Of a stretch of 64,000 nucleotides of DNA, positions 20,968-32,601 are shown one piece after another. The stretch comes from Auriscalpium vulgare (Eukaryota > Basidiomycota > Agaricomycetes > Russulales > Auriscalpiaceae), in assembly GCA_019915015.1 (NCBI GenBank), contig JAHBBC010000014.1, positions 496,001 through 560,000 of the forward strand, given 5' to 3'. A program made the translations under genes and the position numbers. The notes beneath the pieces are model-generated. The model saw only the letters and a program-made list of their open reading frames with translations. It was not told the DNA's origin and made no database searches. Within the stretch, counting starts at the first letter, position 1, and the number at the start of each line of letters is the position of its first letter.

Positions 20968-22212
20968 ATGGCATCCTCCACGACGAACAATAACACCACG
21001 GATGCGGCAATTGGCACATATTACGAGCCCACGCACGACGAGCCCACGCACAACAAGCGCACGGACGATGAGCGCACGGACGAGGAGGAGGAGGAGGAGG
21101 AGACCGACGCGGCGGACGGCATCTTCATGATGAGCTTGCGGTATGTAGATGGCATGGGATGGGTGAGGATCCCAGGTGCGTGGCAGTCCATGGTGTTCTG
21201 CATAACCGTCTAACTCTTCTCTAGAGAGATCGTCGGACGACGAGCGCACAGACGACGAGCACAACGGCAGCACGTACAACGACCGCACGCACGACGACCG
21301 TACGCACAAAGACCGCACGCACGAAGACCGCACGCACGAAGACCGCACGCACGAAGAGCACGACACGATCAGCGTAGAGGATGCGAGCAGCGAAGACGGT
21401 GATGATGGCTTGTGAGCCCTACAACTAAGTATTTGGAGCGCACTGAAATCACACAGGCTATGGGACAACGTCGAGGTTAGCGCAAGCTCGAAGCATGGCA
21501 GAGGGTGCCCGGCCCAACTGCGTCCCATCCCATCTTCCCTCCGAACGTCTAGCTCTGCGACGTTCGGCACCACCACAGTCAACCACGAATATCCCAAGAA
21601 GTACCCGGAACCCTGGGTCAAATATGACCTCCAGCTCACGCACATGGTCATCAAGGGCTTTCTTCCCAGCGTGTTCAACGAGCTGTAAGCTTTCAACTGC
21701 GCCTTCTCTTCATTTGAAACTCACAGGTAAGTAGCCTTCACGCGCAGGCCCAGGCGGCAGGGTTCGCGGACGCCCAGAGGGTTGTCATCAACGGCTACCA
21801 CATCATCGACGAGTATCGGCTCTATGTGAACGACTTCAAGCTGGTCCCTCTGGGCACAGCATCCGCGCTCGAGGTGTGTAGCAGCTGATTTTGCTGCAGC
21901 TTTGGCTGACCTTGCTCTAGCGTCATGGACTGCTGCAGTTCATGCTCATGAAGGTGGTGGAAGACGATCAGTGGTGGGCCGTGCTCCATGGCTACATGCC
22001 GGGCGTGTACAATCTGTACGTCACCTTTGCCCTCACCTACCGCGCACTCTGACCCTTCAAACAGGCAAGGCTGCCTGGACCAAATCATGTACCTTCCGCA
22101 TACCAAGGTCAGATACATGCCGACGGCGCTGGAGGCCGCAGATGAGTTCCGGCGTGCCCTCACCATGAAGGAAGTCCGCGCTGATGGGTACCAGCCGGTA
22201 GTAGGGCGGTAA
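20968..22212 (+). CDS. Unknown multi-exon gene with acidic/His repeat N-terminus
   Basis: I do not recognise this protein. A plausible start is MASSTTNNNTTD (20968). It is followed by an acidic stretch with 15 bp DNA repeats encoding THKDR/THEDR units (21280-21360). Later exons, separated by short GT-AG introns, give YPEPWVKYDLQLTHMVIKG (about 21590), AAGFADAQRVVINGYHII (about 21755), LLQFMLMKVVEDDQWWAVL (about 21925) and LEAADEFRRALTMKEVRADG (about 22130). The exon ends at 22212 with a GTAAGG donor-like site, so the gene may continue. The conserved-looking C-terminal exons suggest a real gene, probably cargo of the giant element, since it lies between the KDZ and TET/JBP genes on the same strand. 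Confidence 0.5.
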
Positions 22213-23650
22213 GGTCTTGTATACCTATCCCTAGAGCACAGTGCACGGTACCGTTGTGTGAGGGGCGAGTCGTCAGTGGTCCCGAAGTCTCCGGGAGCGT
22301 CTCCGAAGTGGGAATGGGGTGGTCGTAGCGTGATAGCAGTGAGTTCGGGAGTGATCCAAACTAGGAAGGACGAGGAAGTGTGGGGATGTTACGATCTGCG
22401 GGGCGTCGAGTGGTCGTGCAACGTAGGCAAAGTCGAAGTTGAATGCCGTGGTTCCGAAGTGCCGAGGTGATGGAGTCGAAGTGCCGAAGTGATGGAGCCG
22501 AAGTGCCGAAGTGATGGAGCCGAAGTGCCGAAGTGATTGGGTCGAGGATGGAGTCGAAGTCGAAGTTGAATGACAAAGGAGGGTACGAAAGGCGAATACG
22601 ATACGTGCGTCAAAGGCAAAGTCGAAGTCGGAGTCGAGATCCGAAGTCGAAGTCAAATACTATACGTGCGGTGTGCGGCGAAGGCAAAGCTGAAGTTGAA
22701 GTCGAAAGGTGCAAAGTCAGAAACGCTTTGACAATGCGAGAGGTCGAGGAGAGTCTCTAGCGTGAGTCTCACTATGAGGGGGAAGAAGGGGGCATATGAT
22801 ATGATGCAGAATATTGTACTGACAAGTCCTATATATACTATGAGTGAGTCCGAAGTAATATACAACCGTGCGAACAAACAAGAGCATAAGTAGAACGAAA
22901 CACGAAGCAAGTGGGTCAAGATCACAAGAAATGAGTAAGTCGCAAGCAAACGGTAAGTCGAACGCCATTGCTAGGAAGCCTGAGAAGAGTAGTCATGAAC
23001 CCTAAGACAATGAAACATAAGGGACTCCACAGTGGGATTGTGCGCCTAACTTCGGAACGCGTTCCGAAGTCGCTGCGGCTATCGTCCGAAGTTCCGAAGT
23101 ATTGCGTTGCGTAGCGGTTCGACGCAGCTAGAAACGCAGCGAACCACATCTGGAGGGCTCGAGGTAGGGTCGGAATGGAGGGGACAATACTGGGAACGAG
23201 GGGGCAATGTTCTGGAGTGGATATGGCCTAGATGTGGCATAGCCCAACAATCTGTGAGTGTTTCGACTCTGGATCACGTTTGGGGCGTGTCTGATGATGA
23301 TGGTCTTGTAAAGTCTGGACCGAATCACGTGCGGGCGCTTCGGAAAGATCCGTGGAGGCTGTGCTAGCGGGCCGAGACCGGTGCGAGTTCGGAATCCGAA
23401 GTCACGTGACTTCGGAAAGTTCGGAAGTGACTGGGTTGAAACCTCGGAAACTGCTGGCCAAGTTCCGAAGTCAGGTGACTCCGAAGCGAAACTCTCGACT
23501 TGACGAAAGTTCGAAAATTGAAGTGAGATCTCCGCACACCGCAGAACCAGGCGTATCAGCGCGATCGGAGACTATGATGGGCAAAAGGTGCGTGCGCAGT
23601 TGCTTGCCTTTGCGACAAATCTAACTTAGCATCCAGCGAGCCATGGTGCT
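22213..23650. other. CCGAAGT-rich repetitive stretch, no clear gene
   Basis: Between the two unknown genes, the motif CCGAAGT (and ACTTCGG) recurs dozens of times. It includes a ~24 bp tandem array GTGCCGAAGTGATGGAGTC (about 22455-22545). The frames reaching 127 codons on the minus strand (FGSITSALRLHHFGT-type peptide) simply reflect the repeat. It could be a long intron or a spacer. Confidence 0.55.
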
Positions 23651-23651
23651 C

Positions 23652-24280
23652 TCCAGCGGCCGCGCGTCAAAGGACCCCCAGACCATCAACGACATCGCGG
23701 CCAACGAAGTCGGATGCCTGCTCCCGCTCGTCGACATGAAAGCTTTTATTAATCAAGACTACTACTATGTTGTTTTCGTTGGGAAAAGGCCCGGCCTCTA
23801 CAATACATGGTAAGCCCTTTCGAACACGCTCTGAGCTGTCAAGCTTACCTGCACGCATAGGCGCGACGCCTACGCACAAGTATGGGGGGTTCCTGGGTCT
23901 TTCGCAGTGCCCTTCAAGTCGCACGAAGACGCACGGAAGTCGTACGGTCGCGCGAACGCATACAACAGGTTGAGGCGGACACCGAATCTTTGAGTAGTAG
24001 TGTACTGTACTGGTCCCATTGCAATACAAGTGCTTTGCATGACTTCTTGAACTTGTGTGATGAAAAACGGCCAGTCTGGTGAGAAGGTTGAGAGTGCTGA
24101 AGAACCGAGGAACAGGTGACTGGAAACAAATAACAGGCGACCTTGTACTACACCATGGCTTCACTATGCATACCAGAGCGCCGCAGCTGCGGACTCTTTG
24201 AGGCACTTCAATACAAACACCGGTGCCAGATCGCCCGCAACCGCAGCACTGGGGCACACCTGGTGAGTTCACATCTGTTC
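23652..24280 (+). CDS. RNase H1 N-terminal (hybrid-binding) domain protein
   Basis: The first exon from the ATG at 23652 (MVLSSGRASKDPQ) ends in YYVVFVGKRPGLYNTW. After a 51 bp intron (23812-23862, ending CATAG) the next exon reads RDAYAQVWGVPGSF, then PFKSHEDARKSYGRANA. This is the RNase H1 N-terminal / Cauli_VI-type fold, which binds RNA:DNA hybrids (YxVxxGxxPGIYxxWxxAxxQVxGxxGxxxKxFxTxxEA). No RNase H catalytic domain follows. One frame stops soon after at LRRTPNL; an alternative splice leads into 24137-24265 (RPCTTPWLHYAYQSAA). Such domains occur in fungal mobile-element proteins; a role with the element is inference. Confidence 0.55.
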
Positions 24281-24448
24281 AATATAATCTTATCGACTCA
24301 TATAGCGGCCCTCTGACGGCTGAACGGTATTGTTCAGACCGTTCTCAAACCTGACTAAGCATGCGCGACTTGTCGTCTCACGCGTCTTGTTGTGAGTCCT
24401 GTCCTCGACTCGGCCCGCACACCAACCGCACGCACCAGCCTTCACGTT

Positions 24449-25259
24449 ATGGCACCACAGAAGGCCAGCTCGGCGAAGTCGAAAGCCAACAGCAGGCATT
24501 ATGTCCGGTATGGCCTCCTAACATACATGCTTGATGTCGTCGCTGACAGCGATACTTTGAAGGCACAAAGAAGCCCACCTTGCTAGGAGGCAGTTTTGCT
24601 ACTACCTGGAGAAAGGACACCGTAAGCTGTCACATAAAGACCGGGCGCAGCTGAGGGAGCTGAGGGAAGACGAGATGGCTGGTTTTCGCGCGTGCGTCCT
24701 CACTTTCTTACTTTGTTTTCTGGCCTGTCTGCTGACCGCGTTTTTTAGACCGTGTACCACCGACATTGCCTGGGTGAGGTGGAGTGGGCCAGATCCCGAG
24801 CTCACCACCTCAATGCTCGCAGATGAGCGCTTCAAGTACAATTATGTCCTCGAAAGGCTCACCGACCTCTGCCAGACGCGTAGCATAGGCCACAGCTTGG
24901 ATGGGGGGTTCCGCATCAACCTGGAGGAGCAGCTCGCGCAGGAAGTACGCGAGAAGCTGCACCAGGCCGAGCTGCGCGTTGACGAAATCCGCTGCGACGT
25001 CGAGCGTGGCAGCTTGGCCGCTTGCCAGTCAACCCTGCACAGCCATCGAAGACGCGTCACTGGGTTCTATCAAGTTGGCCAGCTGATTGCACGAGGAGAA
25101 ACTGCCTTGCGAACCGCGATTGACGATGGGCTGCTGATCTTCCAGGGGCACCGGTACGTTCTTGACCGCAGCCTCTCCATTGTCTGTATCTTATCAGACT
25201 CACAGTGTCAACTGTGCTCAATTTCGGCGGATCTATGGGTGGTAGCGTGGAGTATGTAA
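24449..25259 (+). CDS. Unknown gene, helical protein
   Basis: A start at 24449 (MAPQKASSAKSKANSRHYV) is followed by a short exon RQFCYYLEKGHRKLSHKDRAQL (24583-24690). A main exon (about 24749-25154) contains DIAWVRWSGPDPELTTSML, INLEEQLAQEVREKLHQAEL and RRVTGFYQVGQLIARGE. The protein looks mostly alpha-helical and charged. I recognise no domain. It sits immediately upstream of the TET/JBP gene on the same strand and could be cargo of the giant element. The exact 3' end is unclear because the frame passes a likely donor site at 25154. Confidence 0.4.
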
Positions 25260-25465
25260 AATACAAAGTAGATTTATATATCTATATCATTATTTGATAG
25301 CCTGGTAGCTGAAGCAGCGACGAAGCTACGACTTTGCACGAAGGGCGACTCTGCTACACGAAGTCGCGTCGGCAACGGCCGAGTTCAGCCACAGGTGCGT
25401 CGTCGTTGGTTGAGTTGTCGTCCGCACTCGCCCACGCTGGCCTCCAACCTCGCTCTGAGCTCAAG

Positions 25466-27691
25466 ATGACCAAGGTGAGTGTTGCTGTATGTTTGTACCT
25501 TCACTTGTACAATATTCTTCTTGCTTGGCCGCCACGGAGGTTTCTCGCCCAGGAGCTGGCGAGCGGCCAAGCTCTTTTTTTCCTGTTCGTACGGTTCTGT
25601 TGCCTTCTTGACCGCCACGGAGGTTTCTCGCCCAGGAGCTGGTGAGCGGTTGAGTTGGCTTTGAGCTTGCTCTGTGCTGTTCTTCCTTCCTATTTGGTTT
25701 CCCTTGCGCTCACCTTTTACGTTGTTTCTAACCAATTGTTTCTCCATGCAGGTCTTTTTCATGGGCTCGAACCGTGCGGTAAGCCTGCTTTGCTTTCAGC
25801 TGCTAGACGCTTTGCTGACTGCCCTGAAGACTCGATCAGGTCGAGGGTTCGGCGTGTTTGCGCTCGGCGTCCCTGTCTACACGCCCCTCAACTATGTCGC
25901 TCTGCTTCAGAAGGCGTCGCGCGCTGACGACGCGCTGGCAGTACGCTCCAACGCCGACCTGGACGACGCCCCAACGCCTGCCTTCTGGTCACCCACCGCA
26001 CTCTCCCCCATCGACCTCTCCCCATTGACAACGCCGCCGCCTTCCAGCCCAGGCAGCCCATCGATCGACAGCCCTGCGCATGCGGACGTCGCGCCGTCGC
26101 TGGATCTGCATGCGGTCAACGCTGCGCTGAGCAAGGCTGCTCCGACCTCTGCAGCTCTCGACTCTGCTGGGAGCGCGTGCGAGACAGGGCCGGGTCTCGA
26201 CGCGCGTGCTAGCGCGGTGCATGCAGCGCAACCTCCTTTGACTGCGGCGCCGTTGCGAAAGCGAAAGCGGGTGAGGAAGGCCAAGACGGACGAGCAGAAG
26301 GCTGCTAAGAAGCAGAAGACCAAGGGCAAGAGGGTTGCTCGTCGCAAGGAGCAGCAAGCGCAGGCTGGGCTGATCTCCAGGAGCCTGGTGAGCCTGGGGC
26401 GCCTGTCAGACCCGGCGGCGTTCAGACGGTACGCAGAGCCGGAGGCCGTCACTGTGGGGGAAGTCGTGGACGCCGCAGACTATCCCGCTGCAAGCGGCGG
26501 CGGGTACAGCGTGAGGCGGCTGGACAGCCTAGAGTTGGTTGCGTGGGCGTCAGAGGAGCTGGACGAGCAAGGGTTCCATTCGTTCGAGTGGGATGGAAGG
26601 TGCGTTGCTGTCTGTCTTCCTTCCCAACTGTGCTGAACTCGATGCTAGGACTCCCTACGTGATATTGGACTGCGACGAGCGAATCATCGCAGTGCTCGTT
26701 GGCATGCCGGTTGAAGGCGTGTCACGCGCCCCTGAGGACCGCTGGGAGTCTTGCATCGAGCGCATTGCGCAGCGACCCGAGGACCTCTGAACCAAGAATG
26801 AGAAGGAGTCCAAGAGCGAGCACCTCAAACATCGCCGTGGCAACTATGCGCTCCTTAGCGCGGGGATATCCTATGGAGGCGGGCCAAAGGTTTGCCTACC
26901 CTCTGAGCTCCATCACTCGTGCTTACTCTGCAGCAAAACCTCACAGAGGCCTTATAACCTAAGCCGAGGGTCGAAACGCCGCGCATCAATGATCGACAGC
27001 CTTCTTGGTGACCAGGACGTCCAGCGAGTCATTGGGTTCAAAAACGGTGCGTCACACTACTGCTGGATGCTGGTTCAAAAGCTCACGACTCTTAGGCACG
27101 CTGGCTGCATACTACCCAAAGGCCTACCCTAAAATGTGCAAGCGTCTCACGACGTTGTACGAGTCCCAGCCGGAGCTCAAGCGAAACTTCAGCAACAGCG
27201 CTTACCCAACGGTGTCTTTCAACATGGGCCCCAAGACGGTGACGGATCTACACAATGACTGCACAAACTACCCTGGCCTTCCGTGCGCCCTCACCGCTCT
27301 CGGCTCTTTCAACGCGGACCTTGGTGGCCGACTCATCCTCAGCGACCTGAAGCTGAAGATCAGGTTCCCTTCCGGGGCCACCATCCTCCTGCCATCGGCT
27401 GGCCTTCGTCATGGCAACACCGCTATTCAGCCTGGTGAGAAGAGGTACTCAATCACTCAGTACTGTATTGGCGCACCCATGCGATGGGTTCACCATGGCC
27501 TTCGGCCCGCCTCCGGGATCTCTGCCTCGGAGCGAGCCAAGCTTGATGCCGACCAATGGGAGGCGCAGCTGTCCCGACTCTCCAAGCATGGTGAGTTGGC
27601 TGCTGACCGCAAGTGGCTAGCCCAACAATTAGCACATGTTGAAGAGAGCCGTTGCTACGCACGGCAGGCGATTCCATCCAAGCATAGTTAA
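25466..27691 (+). pseudogene. TET/JBP-type 2OG-Fe(II) dioxygenase with in-frame stop
   Basis: This belongs to the fungal TET/JBP family, Fe(II)/2-oxoglutarate enzymes that oxidise 5-methylcytosine or thymine in DNA. The start is uncertain (MTK at 25466 or MGSNRA at about 25761). A Pro/Ser-rich N-terminus is followed by a basic, nuclear-localisation-like block KRKRVRKAKTDEQKAAKKQK (about 26260-26320). The family region then reads YVILDCDERIIAVLVGMP, LKHRRGNYALLSAGISYGGG and, after introns at 26600-26648, 26890-26946 and about 27047-27097, the catalytic core: DLHND with the HxD Fe ligands (27251-27259), ALGSFNADLGGRLILSDL, LRHGN with the distal His (27410-27412) and GEKRYSITQY with the 2OG-binding Arg (27443-27445). 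An in-frame TGA at 26788-26790 breaks the coding region before the core. The catalytic residues are intact. Confidence 0.8.
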
Positions 27692-28174
27692 TAATGTTAT
27701 GGTGAGTATATGATGTATTTGAAAATGTGACTATAAATACCAGCAACAAAGTAAAGATGCCTTGGGAATGCAAAATTCTCAGTCTTCCCTCAATTATTTG
27801 TTCAGTTGTACATGAGGAAACAAAGAGGGAGCTATGGTTTATATATACTTACAAGTGATCTCTATTCATTTGGAGTTCAACAATTTTAGAGTTTGTTAAT
27901 TGCAGAAGGAGTGGTGAAGGAAAGCATTTGTAGCAAACATGTGGCTTATAAGGATGGATGATATACTGACCTAAATCTACATGAACAATGATCTGAGGTC
28001 AAATTTACTACATATGGCGTTAGTTCAGAAGCCAATAGAGCAGTCAATATTGAATTGTTAATGTATATGGCACCCAGGCCATGAACAAACACAAGCAACA
28101 ATATTGAATCTTTAATCTATGCTACACTCGAAAGTAATCAAACCCTAAGCCTACTGAGGCGAGCCACTTCTTGA
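27692..28174. other. AT-rich spacer, no gene
   Basis: This AT-rich stretch after the dioxygenase stop has no significant frame. It passes into the satellite array. The composition differs sharply from the GC-rich genes on either side. Confidence 0.6.
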
Positions 28175-31100
28175 ATTCACATAATACCACCAGGACAGAT
28201 TTTTAATTCAAAGCACAGCGAAATGCACTCAGCCCCATTTAAATTTACATCAAACCACCAGGCTAGAATTTCAGTTCAGATCACACCGGAATGCACTCAG
28301 CCCCTGTTTAAATTCACATCGCACCACCGGGCTGGATTTTTAATTCAGATCACACCAAAATGCACTCAGCCCCTGTTTTAATTCACATCATGCCACCGGG
28401 CTGAATATTTAATTCAAAGCACAACAAAATGCACTCAGCCATGTTGATATTCATATCAGACGAGTAGGGTGGATTTTTAATTCAGATCATACCAAAATGC
28501 ACTCAGCCCCTGTTTTAATTCACATCATGCCACCGGGCTGAATATTTAATTCAAAGCACAACAAAATGCACTCAGCCATGTTGATATTCATATCAGACGA
28601 CCAGGGTGGATTTTGATTCAGATCACACCAAAATGCACTCAGCCCCTGTTTTAATTCACATAATCCCACTGGGCTGAATATTTAATTCAAAGCACAACAA
28701 AATGCACTCAGCCATGTTGATATTCATATCAGACGAGTAGGGTGGATTTTTAATTCAGATGATACCAAAATACGCTCAGCCCCTGTTTTAATTCACATCA
28801 TGCCAATGGGCTGAATATTTAATTCAAAGCACAACAAAATGCACAAAGCCCCTATTTTCATTCACATCATGCCACTGGGCTGAATATTTCATTCAAAGCA
28901 CATCAAAATGCACTCAGCCCCATTTTAATTTACATCAAACCACCAGGCTGGATTCGGATCACACCGGAATACACCCAGCCCCTGTTTAATTCACATCACA
29001 CCACCGGGCTGGATTTTTAATTCAGATCACACCAAAATGCACTCAGCCCCTGTTTTAATTCACATCATGCCACCAGGCTGAATATTTAATTCAGATCACA
29101 CCAAAATGCACTCAGCCCCTGTTTTAATTCACATCATGCCACCGGGCTGAATATTTAATTCAAAGCACAACAAAATGCACTCAGCCATGTTGATATTCAT
29201 ATCAGACGACCAGGGTGGATTTTTAATTCAGATCATACCAAAATGCACTCAGCCATGTTGATATTCATATCAGACGACCAGGGTGGATTTTGATTCAGAT
29301 CACACCAAAATGCACTCAGCCCCTGTTTTAATTCACATAATCCCACTGGGCTGAATATTTAATTCAAAGCACAACAAAATGCACTCAGCCATGTTGATAT
29401 TCATATCAGACAAGTAGGGTGGATTTTTAATTCAGATCATACCAAAATGCACTCAGCCCCTGTTTTAATTCACATCATGCCACCGGGCTAGATATTTAAT
29501 TCAAAGCACAACAAAATGCACTCAGCCATGTTGATATTCATATCAGACGACCAGGGTGGATTTTTGATTCAGATCACACCAAAATGCACTCAGCCCCTTT
29601 TTTAATTCACATCATGCCACCAGGCTGAATATTGAATTCAGATCATACCAAAATGCACTCAGCCCCTGTTTTAATTCACATCATGCCACCGGGCTAGATA
29701 TTTAATTCAAAGCACAACAAAATGCACTCAGCCATGTTGATATTCATATCAGACGACCAGGGTGGATTTTTGATTCAGATCACACCAAAATGCACTCAGC
29801 CCCTTTTTTAATTCACATCATGCCACCAGGCTGAATATTTAATTCAAAGCATAACAAAATGCACAAAGCCCCTGTTTTCATTCACATCATGCCACTGGGC
29901 TGATCAAAGCACACCAAAATGCACTCAGCCCCATTGAAATTTACATCAAACCACCAGGCTGGATTTTCAGTTCAGATCCCACCAGAATGCACCCAGCCCC
30001 TGTTTAAATTCACATCAAACCACCGGGCTGGATTTTTAATTCAGATCACACCAAAATACGCTCAGCCCCTGTTTTAATTCACATCATGCCAATGGGCTGA
30101 ATATTTAATTCAAAGCACAACAAAATGCACAAAGCCCCTATTTTCATTCACATCATGCCACTGGGCTGAATATTTCATTCAAAGCACATCAAAATGCACT
30201 CAGCCCCATTTTAATTTACATCAAACCACCAGGCTGGATTCGGATCACACCGGAATACACCCAGCCCCTGTTTAATTCACATCACACCACCGGGCTGGAT
30301 TTTTAATTCAGATCACACCAAAATGCACTCAGCCCCTGTTTTAATTCACATCATGCCACCAGGCTGAATATTTAATTCAGATCACACCAAAATGCACTCA
30401 GCCCCTGTTTTAATTCACATCATGCCACCGGGCTGAATATTTAATTCAAAGCACAACAAAATGCACTCAGCCATGTTGATATTCATATCAGACGACCAGG
30501 GTGGATTTTGATTCAGATCACACCAAAATGCACTCAGCCCCTGTTTTAATTCACATAATCCCACTGGGCTGAATATTTAATTCAAAGCACAACAAAATGC
30601 ACTCAGCCATGTTGATATTCATATCAGACGAGTAGGGTGGATTTTTAATTCAGATCACACCAAAATGCACTCAGCCCCTTTTTTAATTCACATCATGCCA
30701 CCAGGCTGAATATTGAATTCAGATCACACCAAAATGCACTCAGCCATGTTGATATTCATATCAGACGAGTAGGGTGGATTTTTAATTCAGATCATACCAA
30801 AATGCACTCAGCCCCTGTTTTAATTCACATCATGCCACCGGGCTAGATATTTAATTCAAAGCACAACAAAATGCACTCAGCCATGTTGATATTCATATCA
30901 GACGACCAGGGTGGATTTTTGATTCAGATCACACCAAAATGCACTCAGCCCCTTTTTTAATTCACATCATGCCACCAGGCTGAATATTGAATTCAGATCA
31001 CACCAAAATGCACTCAGCCCCTGTTTTAATTCACATCATGCCACCGGGCTAGATATTTAATTCAAAGCACAACAAATGCACTCAGCCCTCTTGATATTCA

Positions 31101-31690
31101 TATCACACCAAACCAGAATGCACTCAGCCCCTGTTTTAATTAATATCACACCACCGGGCTGAATATTTCATTCAGATCACACTGAAATGCACTCAGCCCT
31201 GTTTAAATTCACATCAGATGACCAGGGTGGATTTTTAATTCAGCTCACATAGAAATGCACTCAGCCCTGTTGAAATCTGCATCACACCACTTGGATGGAT
31301 TTTTATTTGAGATCACAAAAAAATGCACTCAGCCTTGTATAAATTCACATCATGCCACACCAGAATGCTCTCAGCCCCTGTATTAATTCACATTATGCCA
31401 CCAGGCTGGATATTTAATTTGGATCACACCTAAATGCACTGAGCTCCTGTTTTAATCTATATCACACCACCAGGCTGGATTCTTAATCCATATCACCAAA
31501 ATGCTCCCAGCTCCTATTTTGTGTTATATCATACCACATTGCTGATTTTTAATTTTGGTTATACCAAAATGCACTCAGCCTCTGTTTGGATTTATATTAA
31601 TTTATATCACACCGCAAGGTTGAATATTTGTTTCAGATCACCCTTCAGCCCCTGTTTGGATTCATATCATACAACAAGGTTCAATGTTTG
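28175..31690 (+). repeat. Satellite array, ~68 bp monomers, about 50 copies
   Basis: The core word AAAATGCACTCAGCC recurs every 68-70 bp. There are at least two monomer types. One has CCCTGTTTTAATTCACATCA and a GCCACCGGGCTG block. The other has CATGTTGATATTCATATCAG and GACCAGGGTGGATTTTT. They often alternate. A segment of about 450 bp at 28771-29218 recurs at 30057-30504, showing higher-order duplication. Units at the edges (before 28400 and after 31060) are more diverged than the centre, the usual sign of homogenisation by unequal exchange. There is no coding capacity, and the spacing and unit structure exclude CRISPR. Confidence 0.9.
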
Positions 31691-32601
31691 ATTCATATGC
31701 CACTAAAATGTTCTCAGTCTCAGCGCCTTCCTAGATTTATATTGACTATCTATGTTGACTATTCAATCAAATTCAAACCGGACTACACTTGGCCCCTGTT
31801 TCAATATATATTGCACCAGAGCCTCATTTTTAATTTATATTGTCAGCCCCGCAGAGAGCAGAGGTGACAATACTGAATTCTTAATTCAAAAGCATAGTCT
31901 CAATTTCATAAAGCAACACCTCACAGTGTGCTCATCCAAATATCATGAAAGCAAGAGATTATGTGACAAGGAATGCACAATCTTGCAACTAATGTTGATA
32001 TGTTCACAATGTCATCACAATAATTTCAATGATTAAAACAGCAAGCGATCTTTTTAGTATTTAAAAAACATGAAGATAACAGCCTGAACATCATAAACTA
32101 ACTCCTCACGATCTGCTCATTCAAATTTCATGAAACAACCACCATTCGAAAGCTGTTCCTCGTACCTTCCCAACGGTACAAAGCAATCGCAAATCCAACT
32201 CGTTTCCACGAAGATATAAGAGTAAAACTGTCGACCGGAAAAACTCGGGTGTGTGCCCGGGTGAAACCGTAAACTGTACTTTACTTCGGACTCCGACGGC
32301 ATATTTTTCTGCTCGAAAGAACTGATTCCAAATATGGAATCAGAACAGGTCAAATAGGTGTACAACAAAGTATATATCTTTATTTAGTAGACCTAATAAA
32401 CTGCAGCGGAGCTTGTCGGCTGCAATTCCATCCTCCGACCCGGCGCCCGCTCGATCACCTCCGACGCTCGATCACTTTGAATCTCGATGGTGTTGAGCGG
32501 AACAAACACACCACGCACTTTCAAGGTACGCTCTCCAAGTCCCTGAGTCGCCTCACCTTTCCTCCCCTAGTCATCGAGGAGGTTCTCCCTTTATTTCGTC
32601 C
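31691..32601. other. AT-rich spacer with decayed satellite, no gene
   Basis: The first few hundred bases still carry faint satellite words (CACTTGGCCCC, TTTAATTTATAT). The rest is AT-rich with only short frames. From about 32400 the GC content rises and the 5' region of the next gene begins. Confidence 0.5.

Noticed and set aside
28175..31690. CRISPR array
   Set aside because: Contiguous diverging monomers without unique spacers, in a eukaryotic genome.
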